A stretch of 49,165 nucleotides of DNA, from positions 31,922 to 81,086 of the forward strand of contig JAGWBW010000027.1 in the NCBI GenBank assembly GCA_021295695.1. The letters run 5' to 3'. The notes below the pieces were generated by a model. The model was not told the DNA's origin. It did not search any database and worked only from the letters and a program-made list of their open reading frames with translations. The stretch comes from Candidatus Latescibacterota bacterium (GTDB lineage Bacteria; Latescibacterota; UBA2968). Of this stretch, positions 42,135-49,165 are shown in pieces (the first letter of the stretch is position 1; each line of letters opens with the position of its first letter). The translations under genes were made by a program, and so were the position numbers.

Positions 42135-42383
42135 TCACCGACGAACTCCTTTGCGGAAATAGGTTTCAGAGCCGACTCGTTGAAAGAATAGAGAAGAATG
42201 CAATCCTTCAGTATTTCTTTGAAGGACAATATCTCTAATAGAAGAGCCAAACCAAATGCGCCTACTTTTTGGATCAATCCCCGCTGTTTGTCCAATTCGA
42301 TCCGAGATATTATGTCGCTTTTGGTATTCTTCCCAGATCTGTTTGGCTTCGTCATTGTCAAAACCTCCTTTGACTTCGCGCAA
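42135..42383 (-). CDS. Small protein of unknown function, start uncertain
   Basis: 82 residues from TTG 42383. NDEAKQIWEEYQKRHNISDR, GIDPKSRRIWFGSSIRDIV and FFQRVGSETYFRKG resemble small hypothetical proteins I have seen in bacteria with large genomes; no domain is recognised. A strong AAGGAGG site followed by ATG (42353-42351) sets up a different frame, suggesting a start-proximal frameshift or that the TTG start is real. Downstream of the symporter end, probably its own unit. Confidence 0.5.
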   Translation of the reverse strand: MREVKGGFDNDEAKQIWEEYQKRHNISDRIGQTAGIDPKSRRIWFGSSIRDIVLQRNTEGLHSSLFFQRVGSETYFRKGVRR

Positions 42384-42385
42384 AT

Positions 42386-43861
42386 TTACTGATTGGATGA
42401 ACCTCGAAACGGATTTAGATTCCCCAGTCGATTTTCATAAGCGAGAGGTGTTCCTGACGTATCGCTCAGGGGCAAGGGTGGATCTGTTTTTGTAGTCGCT
42501 TTGGTTATGATGACAAGCGCGAGAAGGCCGATTGGTACTGCGAGGAGATCGGCGGGTTGGTCAGGCGCGATTTGAAGCAGGATGAGATAGGCGATAGCAC
42601 CTGAAATCATCGACCAGAGGGCGCCAGAGCGATTGGCTTTAGACCACCAGATACCCGCCGTGAGGGGCACAAAAAGAGTCGCCAGCAAGATGGACCAGGA
42701 ATCGACCATCAGCGTGTAAACCGTGTCGTGCGAAAGGGCGAGATAAAGCGCGATGACGCCGAGGACAGGGACACTCAGGCGGCACAGGCGCAGTTGGGTT
42801 TGTGCGTCAATATCGGGGCGCAGATAGCGGATCAGATCGTTGCCTATCACACTGGCAGGGGCGAGCAAGGCACTGTCCGCACTGCTCATCAGTGCGGAGA
42901 TCAAAGCACCGATAAAAACGGCCATGCCGAGTGGGGGAAGATAGGTCTCGGCGAGTTTCATCATCACCTGTTCGGGATCTGCCAGATTGGGAAATGTGAG
43001 AGTGGCTGCAATGCCCAGAAAAACGGGCAAAAGGCCAACGGTTAGATAAATAATGCCAGAGATATATGCGCTGTGTTGGGCGACGGATTCGTTCCGGCTG
43101 GATAGGCTGCGTTGCAAAAGGTCCTGCCCCGCGAGATTGCCCAGGCCAATTACCAACCAGGCACGCGCATAATTAAACCATGTGGTCATATCCGCATCGC
43201 GGGGATAGAGATAAAATTGGTCATCGGGCAGTTGTGCTCGAATGGCGGCCCATCCCCCCATGTCGCTTAAGAGAAAGGGCGTCATAAAGATCAGCCCCAG
43301 GGTTAAGACAGCCACTTGGATAAAGTCTGTCAGCGTCACAGCCCACATGCCGCCTATTGTTGTATAGATCAGCACAATAACAGCGCCCAGGCAAGTACCT
43401 AACACCGCATCCAATCCCGTAAGCGCGTGGATAATTTTTCCAAATCCCACCATTAGCGACGCAACCCAGCCGATATAAGCCGGAATCGTACATGCAGCAG
43501 CGACCACACCGGCTGTTTTGCCAAATCTTCGTTCAAAAAATTCGGCAATGGTTGAAACGCCCATGCGCCGCATCATCCGCACGTAAAACAGGCCCGCGAG
43601 AAACAGACACAGGGCTGCGCCAAAAGGATCGGCGATAACGGCTAAAAAGCCCCCTTTGTAAGCTGCGCCTGCCGCGCCGAGCACTGTGCCCGTGCCAAAC
43701 CATGTGGCGGAAAGCGTGCCCGTGGCCAGCAAGATGCCCAGGCGCCTGCCCGCAACGACAAAGTCGGCGGAATCTTTAACGCGCCTGCCGGCATAGACGC
43801 CGACCAATAGGGTGAGAAAAACATAGGCGCAAAGGGCAGTGATGATGGGTATTTGAGACAT
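42386..43861 (-). CDS. Sodium:solute symporter (SSS family)
   Basis: 491 residues, about 13 membrane segments. SSS features: GRRVKDSADFVVAGRRLG, ATWFGTGTVLGAAGAAYKGG, FFERRFGKTAGVVAAACT, ALMSSADSALLAPASVIGND and a cytosolic charged tail. Imports a metabolite with Na+; substrate unclear. AAGGAGGA precedes ATG. Divergent from the lipoprotein gene. Confidence 0.92.
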   Translation of the reverse strand: MSQIPIITALCAYVFLTLLVGVYAGRRVKDSADFVVAGRRLGILLATGTLSATWFGTGTVLGAAGAAYKGGFLAVIADPFGAALCLFLAGLFYVRMMRRMGVSTIAEFFERRFGKTAGVVAAACTIPAYIGWVASLMVGFGKIIHALTGLDAVLGTCLGAVIVLIYTTIGGMWAVTLTDFIQVAVLTLGLIFMTPFLLSDMGGWAAIRAQLPDDQFYLYPRDADMTTWFNYARAWLVIGLGNLAGQDLLQRSLSSRNESVAQHSAYISGIIYLTVGLLPVFLGIAATLTFPNLADPEQVMMKLAETYLPPLGMAVFIGALISALMSSADSALLAPASVIGNDLIRYLRPDIDAQTQLRLCRLSVPVLGVIALYLALSHDTVYTLMVDSWSILLATLFVPLTAGIWWSKANRSGALWSMISGAIAYLILLQIAPDQPADLLAVPIGLLALVIITKATTKTDPPLPLSDTSGTPLAYENRLGNLNPFRGSSNQ

Positions 43862-43956
43862 AGCTGGTCCTCCTTAGAGGAACTATTCAGGTTCTTTGTG
43901 CGTTTGGAGTATGTAGAAAGCGAATGCGTAAAATGATATTCACGAGGAGATGAACG

Positions 43957-44838
43957 ATGAACATCGGACGACATATTGCAAGATCAAGTGCGCTATTGAT
44001 CCTCGGGATCATGACTGCTTGTGGCATCAACCCAGGACCTACTTTTCCGGGTGCCTCAGAAGTGGTGTGCGGGGCTACAGAGGCGTACTCGAACGACTAC
44101 CTCATGGCGGTGATTGGCAAAGATGCCGTGCCCACAGGTAGTTGCGAGTTCGATGGTTTTATTATCGCAGTGCGCGTCCAGCTAACCGGCAACAAAGGCT
44201 CGCAGACAGCGGTTATAGATCTGCCTGATCCAACGCGCGACCTGCCCGTACCTTTCCACAGAATCGTCAATCTGCCGCTGATCGACGCAGATTTACCTGA
44301 GGGCAGGTACGTCCGCACAGTAACCGGCATCACCGCTGGCGGTAGAGAGATCGACATGCCAATCTTCGAGGACGTCCTTCTCGTGCGCGACTCCGGCTCT
44401 CTACAGGCAGACTTGCTCCGTCATCAAGGGCGATGGGAGCGAAGACGCGTTGCGAACTACGTCTATACAGGCGCGTGGAACTGCTTCTGTCCGATAGACT
44501 ATATCGCTGACGCGGCGGTAACCGTGCGCGCCGGTGCAGTTGTAAGCGTCGCCTCTGCCGACCCGGCTGTGCCCAATATTCCCGATCCGGAGCGGTTCGT
44601 TCCGGTCAAAGCGCTGTTCATCCTATTGCAGACCGCGATAGACGAGGGCGCCGCCCGCATCGACGTCACGTACAACGAGGAGTTTGGCTACCCGGAACAG
44701 TTCTTCGTAGATTACCACGAGAATATTGCCGACGAGGAAAGGGGATTCGTCATCCGCAGCCTCACCTTTAGCTGTGGGAGTGTAAGTGGCTCTCCCGTTA
44801 TAGCTTTAGTGTATAACAAGGCTGGAAAACCACCTTGA
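43957..44838 (+). CDS. DUF6174-type lipoprotein
   Basis: 293 residues. Signal peptide with lipobox GIMTAC (Cys 22 lipidated). Residues about 35-150 form a beta-rich domain; the remainder matches DUF6174: RWERRRVANYVYTGAWNCFC, VRAGAVVSVASADP, ALFILLQTAIDEGAARIDV and YPEQFFVDYHENIADEERGF. Probably outer-membrane anchored. GAGGAGA ribosome site. Function unknown. Confidence 0.75.
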   Translation: MNIGRHIARSSALLILGIMTACGINPGPTFPGASEVVCGATEAYSNDYLMAVIGKDAVPTGSCEFDGFIIAVRVQLTGNKGSQTAVIDLPDPTRDLPVPFHRIVNLPLIDADLPEGRYVRTVTGITAGGREIDMPIFEDVLLVRDSGSLQADLLRHQGRWERRRVANYVYTGAWNCFCPIDYIADAAVTVRAGAVVSVASADPAVPNIPDPERFVPVKALFILLQTAIDEGAARIDVTYNEEFGYPEQFFVDYHENIADEERGFVIRSLTFSCGSVSGSPVIALVYNKAGKPP

Positions 44839-44849
44839 TGATCGAAAAT

Positions 44850-44872
44850 ATATTGAGTATATTTCTCAATAT
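44850..44872 (+). other. Hairpin just before the TnpB start
   Basis: ATATTGAG-TATATTT-CTCAATAT: 8-bp stem ending on the TnpB ATG (44871). It may be the lipoprotein gene's end structure or the left end of the IS element. Confidence 0.4.
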
Positions 44873-45411
44873 GAAACTAACTCTTCAAATACAACTGTTA
44901 CCGGACGCCACCACAGGCCAGAAGCTAAAAATCACTATTGAGCGGTTCAACGAAGCTGCCAATTGGCTTGCTCCGAAGGCTTATGAGCGCAAGCTGGCGA
45001 ATAAGTTTGCACTACAAAAGCTATACTACTCAGACTTACGCCACTTGTTTGGTCTCTCTGCACAAATGGCTATTCGCTGTATTGCTCAAGTTGTAGAGGC
45101 GTATAAGCGCGATAAAAACGTGCAGCCTGCGTTCCGTAAGCATGCAAGCATACCCTATGATCAACGCCTGTATAGTTTCAAGGGCATAGACAGAGTATCT
45201 CTGCTTATACAAGGCAAAGCGTGCTGGTATCCACATAGAACCTGTGGATCCGAAATACACCAGCCAAACTTGTGCCGAGTGTGGACATTGTGAGAAAGGC
45301 AATAGACATACCCAGGCATCCTTCCTGTGCAAAGTGTGTGGTCATAAAGACCATGCTGACCGCAACGCCGCTCGGAATATCCGAGCAAGGGCTTTGTGTC
45401 AACAAGCCTAA
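44871..45411 (+). pseudogene. tnpB: IS605/IS607-type TnpB remnant with internal deletion
   Basis: The first part (MKLTLQIQLLPDATTGQKLK, NEAANWLAP, LHLFGL-like, QMAIRCIAQVVEAYK, FRKHASIPYDQR) is a TnpB N-terminus. After about 45230 the correct frame changes and reads EPVDPKYTSQTCAECGHCEK to KVCGHKDHADRNAARNIRA, the TnpB zinc finger and RuvC-III Asp region, ending TAA 45409-45411. A full TnpB has ~400 residues; ~180 remain, and RuvC-I and -II are gone, so it cannot cut DNA. No TnpA is nearby. Confidence 0.85.
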
Positions 45412-45420
45412 AGTTGCCGA

Positions 45421-45476
45421 GTGCATTTATGCACGAGCGACAAGCCCAACTGCTTCAGCGTTGGGTAGTTGACTTA
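45421..45476 (+). ncRNA. IS right end with omega-RNA-like hairpins
   Basis: GTGCAT-TT-ATGCAC (45421-45434) and CCCAAC-N9-GTTGGG (45445-45465) directly after TnpB, then TAGTTGAC. This matches IS200/IS605 right ends, whose transcript serves as the TnpB guide scaffold. With TnpB broken here, it is likely a relic. Confidence 0.6.
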
Positions 45477-45495
45477 CCAATAGCTATTCTTGAAT

Positions 45496-46588
45496 TTATC
45501 TCCGGCCGTATTTTTCAAGCACCTCAATCAATTTGTCATGCGGTAACGCAGGCATTGTGCGATTGTCTCGGCCTATTGACAATGGCTTCTTCAGTGGCTT
45601 CAATGGTGGCCTGGAAAATAGCGGTCAGCCGACCATCGCGCAGTGTGGTAATTGTATCGCGGTCGGCGCGGGAGCGAGATAGGCGATAGGCGGTTGAAAA
45701 GGCAATGGCGAAATCCCCGCTGCTGGTGCGGGAAACCGTGCCCGTGCGACCAATGCCCATGGCGGCGCGTTTACACAGGCGGCGCAATTGGTGCGGCACC
45801 AGGGGCGCGTCGGTGGCAATGACCACAATAATCGAGCCATCGCGCGTGGGGGAGGTCTGCACGGATAATTCCCGTCCTACGGGGACGCCAGCAATGAGGA
45901 GTTCCCGTCTGCGCCCACAGTTGGCATTGACGAGCACGCCTATGGTATGTCCATCTGGGACAACGCGCGAGGCTGTACCGATGCCTGCTTTGAACTGATA
46001 TGCGCGCATTCCAGTGCCCGCGCCAACAGAGCCTTCGGGCACTGCGCCGCCTGTGGCGTTTTCAATGGCTTCGACAACGTGATTGATCTTGACATGTCGC
46101 CCGGCTATATCGTTGAGACCGCCGTCATAACATTCGGCGACTACAGGTAGGGGAACCCTCCCCGTGCCCTGTTTGAGCATGTATGCGACCACGCCGCTAT
46201 AGCCTTCACCCACAGATAGTGTATTCGTAAGTACAACGGGCACTTCGAGTTGCCCGCGTTCATTAATCCACGCCATACCCGTCATTTCACCGTTGCCATT
46301 GAGGGCTTCGGCTGCGGCGAATACATTATTTCGATAGATGTCCTCGCCGTGTGGGACGATGGCCGTGACACCCGTTCGCACGGGACCTTTGCCCACGACG
46401 AGTTCTCCACTGCCTTCGATTAAGGTGACGTGACCGACGAGAACGCCTTTGACATCGGTGATGGCGTTGTATGTGCCCGTGGGCAATGTGCCAATTTCAA
46501 TGCCCATATCCCGGGCACGTGGGCGTTGTGCATGGGACGGCAGGGCGAATAGCAGGCTGAGGAGACAGAAAAGGATTTTGGTGGCCAT
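45496..46588 (-). pseudogene. P1/S58-family peptidase (DmpA-like) with a damaged C-terminus
   Basis: Signal peptide residues 1-20 (LFALPSHAQ). DmpA-like blocks: NAITDVKGVLVGHVTL, GVTAIVPHG, VPVVLTNTLSVGEGYSG, GSVGAGTGMRAYQFKAGIGT and ASRVVPDGHTIGVLVNANCG. Family enzymes are self-processed aminopeptidases. The open frame ends at 45536 with the odd tail VNRPRQSHNACVTA; another frame then gives LPHDKLIEVLEKYGRR to TAA 45496-45498, the expected end. Roughly 20 codons in pieces seem lost between EEAIVN and LPHD. The core may still fold. Confidence 0.78.
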
Positions 46589-46602
46589 GAGGTACCTCTA
46601 TA

Positions 46603-47718
46603 TCAATGTTCTCGGCCTTTCCACGCGAATCCACGCAGGGTTCCCGCGAGACCGATGAGAATGGTGTAGGGGATTTGTATGATCTCCCAGAGTGGAAATA
46701 TGATGAGCAGGTCAATGCGCTTGAAGATATGGATGCCTTTTCCCGCCACGAATAGATCTACCAGTATTTTCGCGCCCCAGCAGATCAGAGGTAGTGTATA
46801 TCTGCCATCTGTCATTGAGATGACAAAAGCAGCGGGGATGAGCGCGTTGATAAAAAAGACCACCGCAATATAAGAAAAAAAAATAGGATTGAGACGCAGT
46901 TGATACGCGGCATTAGATGCCCACCGCTTGCGTTGTTGCCAGAGTGATGCTGGTGTTTCTGGGCGATGGGTGGTTGCATAAGCGCCGGGATCAGCGGCAA
47001 ACGCGATGCGTCCATCCCATGCCTGGCGCAGCAACTGGAGCAATAGCACATCATCGCCAGACGGGCGGTGTGCAATGTCGCGGAAACCGCCCACTTTTTC
47101 AAAAAGGCCTTTGCGATAAGCAAAATTCTGTCCCGAAGCAGCCAGGGGCATGCCCAATCCGGCAGCACCAGCCGCCGCCGCCATAAGAGTGAGAAAATCA
47201 TAAGCCTGCAAGCGGTCGAAGAATGAGCGCGATGTAAGTTGCGAAAATCCTATAACAACGCCAATATCAGCCGCCATATAAGACGCCATGCTGGCGACCC
47301 AGGTGGGCGGTACGGTGCAGTCAGCATCGGTGGTGAGGATCCATTCGCCCCGTGCGCGGTGAATGCCAACGGACATCGGGCGTTTTTTTGCCGCCATTTC
47401 TGGAAAGCTGTTATCGACTGACAAAAGGTGGAGATTGTCCAGGCACGCAGAGGAGACAATTTGAGATGTATCATCAGTCGAGTCGTCGTCAACGACGAGG
47501 ATTTCAAATCGGTCAGATGGATAGGTCTGTTGTTTTAGAGAATGGAGGCACAGACCGATATAATCCGCTTCATTGCGCGCGGCAATAACAATGGATATAA
47601 ATGGCGTTTCAGCAGTGCGCGGCTGATTGTTCAGGCGGAATAATCCGAAAAAAAAACACAGTGCGACGAGAGTGTAGAGAACTGTAAAGAGCAGCAATAA
47701 GTGAAGGACGATATCCAT
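46603..47718 (-). CDS. Family-2 glycosyltransferase, membrane-bound
   Basis: 371 residues. N-terminal helix (HLLLLFTVLYTLVALCFFFG), GT-A domain with SIVIAARNEADYIG, VVDDDSTDDT, TTDADCTV (DxD-like) and QQRKRWASNA, then three or four C-terminal helices. Processive or lipid-linked sugar transfer at the inner membrane. Same strand as the radical SAM and partial GT genes, likely one envelope-glycan locus. Confidence 0.9.
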   Translation of the reverse strand: MDIVLHLLLLFTVLYTLVALCFFFGLFRLNNQPRTAETPFISIVIAARNEADYIGLCLHSLKQQTYPSDRFEILVVDDDSTDDTSQIVSSACLDNLHLLSVDNSFPEMAAKKRPMSVGIHRARGEWILTTDADCTVPPTWVASMASYMAADIGVVIGFSQLTSRSFFDRLQAYDFLTLMAAAAGAAGLGMPLAASGQNFAYRKGLFEKVGGFRDIAHRPSGDDVLLLQLLRQAWDGRIAFAADPGAYATTHRPETPASLWQQRKRWASNAAYQLRLNPIFFSYIAVVFFINALIPAAFVISMTDGRYTLPLICWGAKILVDLFVAGKGIHIFKRIDLLIIFPLWEIIQIPYTILIGLAGTLRGFAWKGREH

Positions 47719-47721
47719 TAG

Positions 47722-47777
47722 AGGTAGGGGCGAGGCATGCCTCGCCCGATGTGGTAGGGGCGAAAAATCTTTCGCCC
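47722..47777 (-). repeat. Two tandem GTAGGGGCGA hairpin repeats
   Basis: GGGCGAGGCATGCCTCGCCC (47728-47747) is a perfect 20-bp palindrome; GGGCGAAA-N4-TTTCGCCC (47758-47777) is a second hairpin with the same GGTAGGGGCGA lead. This is a REP-like intergenic repeat family. It lies between two minus-strand genes and may end or stabilise transcripts. Confidence 0.85.
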
Positions 47778-47826
47778 GTCAGTGTGAAGTGATTACACCG
47801 CCAAACCATTCTTAATTTTTAATTCC

Positions 47827-48885
47827 TCATTGCTCGACCTTTTCTATATCGTAAAACATGCCTTTCACGCCTTCTGAGCAGTTGTTGCATATTGGGACAG
47901 ATTTACGGTCTTTGAGGATGGCGTTGCGGAAGTCCGTGTATTTTTGACCTGTCCAGATCTGGTCGAAGTCCGATTCATTGAGGGCGTCGCCGAGGCCGTA
48001 GTGAACATCTTTGTCAAAGCAACAGGGCGATACGGCGCCGTCCCAATTGATGACGGTGCTGTACCAGAGGTGGCGGCAAGTATTGCTGATTTTGCTTTTG
48101 GTCGAGAGGTGGTCGGCAGCGTAATCGTAGCGGCTGAATTTCTCGTTGGAAGGCAGGAAGGTCTCTACATCGGATTCGGTATATACCTGGGCTGTTTTGA
48201 GCGAGAGGCGATCTACACCTAACTCCCGGGCGAATTTGCGCGCAGCTTCAATTTCGTGTTCGTTGTGTTTCATGATGATAAATTGCAGGTGGATCAGGGG
48301 ATGGCTGCTTTGCAGGTCGCGTTTTGCCTGTACGAGCAGGCGGATGCCGTCGAGCACGCGATCAAAATTGCCGCCTACGCGGTATTTGACATAGCTTTCG
48401 GGTGTGACGCCGTCCAGAGAGACCACGAGTTCGGACAGGCCAGAATCGACGATGTCTCGGGCGGTTTCCCGGTTTTTGATGTAGTGGACATTGGTGCTGG
48501 TCAGCGTGGGAACATTGTGCGCGGAGGCCAATCGGATCATGTCGGTGAGATGTTTGTTGATAAAGGGTTCGCCCTGATTCCACAACATGAGGAGCAGGAG
48601 ATGATCGGCCTGTTGCTCAAAGACATGCTTGAAGTGTTCAAACGGCATAATGCCGCGCTCGCGGGTCATGTCGCCATTGCCAGAGGGACAGAGCGGACAT
48701 TTGAGGTTGCAGAAATTGGTGGGTTCGACCATGAGCACAAAGGGTTTGCCCATGCGAATATCCCGACGAAACAGATTGGAGAGGGCATAGGACGCGACCA
48801 CTTTTGAGGCATTCCATATCCGCCGGGGCGTGATTGCGCGATGGTATCGCATGAAGGTTTCGGGCAGTAGTTTGATTGACAACAT
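47827..48885 (-). CDS. Radical SAM/SPASM-domain protein
   Basis: 352 residues from ATG 48885, which comes one base after the upstream stop; a longer N-terminus would overlap that gene. Radical SAM cluster motif C59-x3-C63-x2-C66 (PTNFCNLKCPLCPSGNG), GLSELVVSLDGVTPESY, and a C-terminal SPASM-like region with Cys in ISNTCRHLW, VSPCCFDKD and CNNCSEG. Such proteins modify peptides or sugars by radical chemistry. Placed between two glycosyltransferase genes. Confidence 0.88.
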   Translation of the reverse strand: MLSIKLLPETFMRYHRAITPRRIWNASKVVASYALSNLFRRDIRMGKPFVLMVEPTNFCNLKCPLCPSGNGDMTRERGIMPFEHFKHVFEQQADHLLLLMLWNQGEPFINKHLTDMIRLASAHNVPTLTSTNVHYIKNRETARDIVDSGLSELVVSLDGVTPESYVKYRVGGNFDRVLDGIRLLVQAKRDLQSSHPLIHLQFIIMKHNEHEIEAARKFARELGVDRLSLKTAQVYTESDVETFLPSNEKFSRYDYAADHLSTKSKISNTCRHLWYSTVINWDGAVSPCCFDKDVHYGLGDALNESDFDQIWTGQKYTDFRNAILKDRKSVPICNNCSEGVKGMFYDIEKVEQ

Positions 48886-48886
48886 A

Positions 48887-49165
48887 TTATTTCCATTTGA
48901 ATGGTGAAAATGTGCCGAGCGCGCAGATGATGACAATATAGGGAATGATCAGGATTTCGAAAACTGGAAACCACAGGAGCAATTTCTGGCTTTTGAACCG
49001 AATACCGCCGGAGAGCAGAAAAACGGCATCGGCGATTATTTTTATCGCCAGGCAAGAGCTGACTATATAAAATAATTCGGTGTCGATCCAGAACAGAATG
49101 GGTAGCGTCGCCAGAATGACATGGAATATATACACCGCAAGGGCCAGAATCAAGGTGGGAATGCC
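48887..49165 (-). CDS. C-terminal part of a second glycosyltransferase (cut by window end)
   Basis: The frame is open to the window end, so the gene is incomplete at its 5' side. The visible helices and LLLWFPVFEILIIPYIVIIC, then FSPFKWK, closely mirror the C-terminus of the GT-2 gene at 46.6 kb (FPLWEIIQIPYTILIGLAG...FAWKG). Coupled to the radical SAM gene (stop and start one base apart). Confidence 0.75.
   Translation of the reverse strand, partial: GIPTLILALAVYIFHVILATLPILFWIDTELFYIVSSCLAIKIIADAVFLLSGGIRFKSQKLLLWFPVFEILIIPYIVIICALGTFSPFKWK

Noticed and set aside
42113-42361. 82-residue minus-strand frame with a strong AAGGAGG site
   Set aside because: The residues do not look like a protein family, whereas the overlapping frame does; kept only as a hint of a frameshift.

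Overview
The window is bacterial chromosomal DNA from an uncultured, probably environmental or host-associated Gram-negative lineage. Clues are outer-membrane beta-barrel remnants, a dockerin-like/beta-helix secreted protein, two large OPT-like (DUF6784/DUF6785-type) membrane proteins, PhyH dioxygenase, DUF457, FGE-like and PF20091-type hydrolase genes. This mix resembles Latescibacterota/Poribacteria-type genomes, but no rRNA or phylogenetic marker is present, so the assignment is a low-confidence inference.

Layout. 0-3.3 kb: a broken barrel gene joined to a CPBP-protease tail, then a secreted beta-helix protein. 3.5-4.1 kb: MazEF. 4.3-10.5 kb: an orphan NtrC-type regulator, a terminator, two 21-bp-spaced palindromic sites, a textbook sigma-54 promoter, and a four-gene unit (tyrosine recombinase-AAA ATPase-transmembrane fusion; DUF457 membrane hydrolase with a new C-terminal domain; HlyD-like adaptor; FGE-like protein) closed by a strong terminator. 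This is the most unusual block and my best candidate for an undescribed system. 10.5 kb: tRNA-Phe. 10.8-19.8 kb: two OPT-like membrane proteins flanking a giant fusion of an M28-like (apparently dead) peptidase with an FtsX permease. 19.9-25.9 kb: a catabolic run (SDR, amidohydrolase, broken PHP gene, alpha/beta hydrolase, MDR dehydrogenase).

26-33.8 kb is a defence/toxin-antitoxin island: MNT/HEPN, a SAM methyltransferase, XRE-ImmA, HigBA, a SIR2-APAZ plus short Argonaute pair (SPARSA type; the Ago lacks the first catalytic Asp), HicAB, and a DUF4062 fragment with an SSB-like acidic tail. 33.8-41.7 kb is mixed metabolism: sulfite-oxidase-like enzyme, a DapF homologue lacking both catalytic cysteines, PhyH, a two-gene AAA ATPase + PIN-like pair, SDR, DusB, LarB. 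41.7-46.6 kb holds several genes with internal deletions (PemK/MazF toxin, TnpB, P1 peptidase) around a sodium:solute symporter and a DUF6174 lipoprotein. 46.6-49.2 kb: glycosyltransferase, radical SAM/SPASM protein and a second, partial glycosyltransferase on the minus strand.

A recurring theme is genes that keep their 5' and 3' ends but have lost the middle (six candidate loci). This could be real decay by deletion or an assembly artefact; read mapping would decide.
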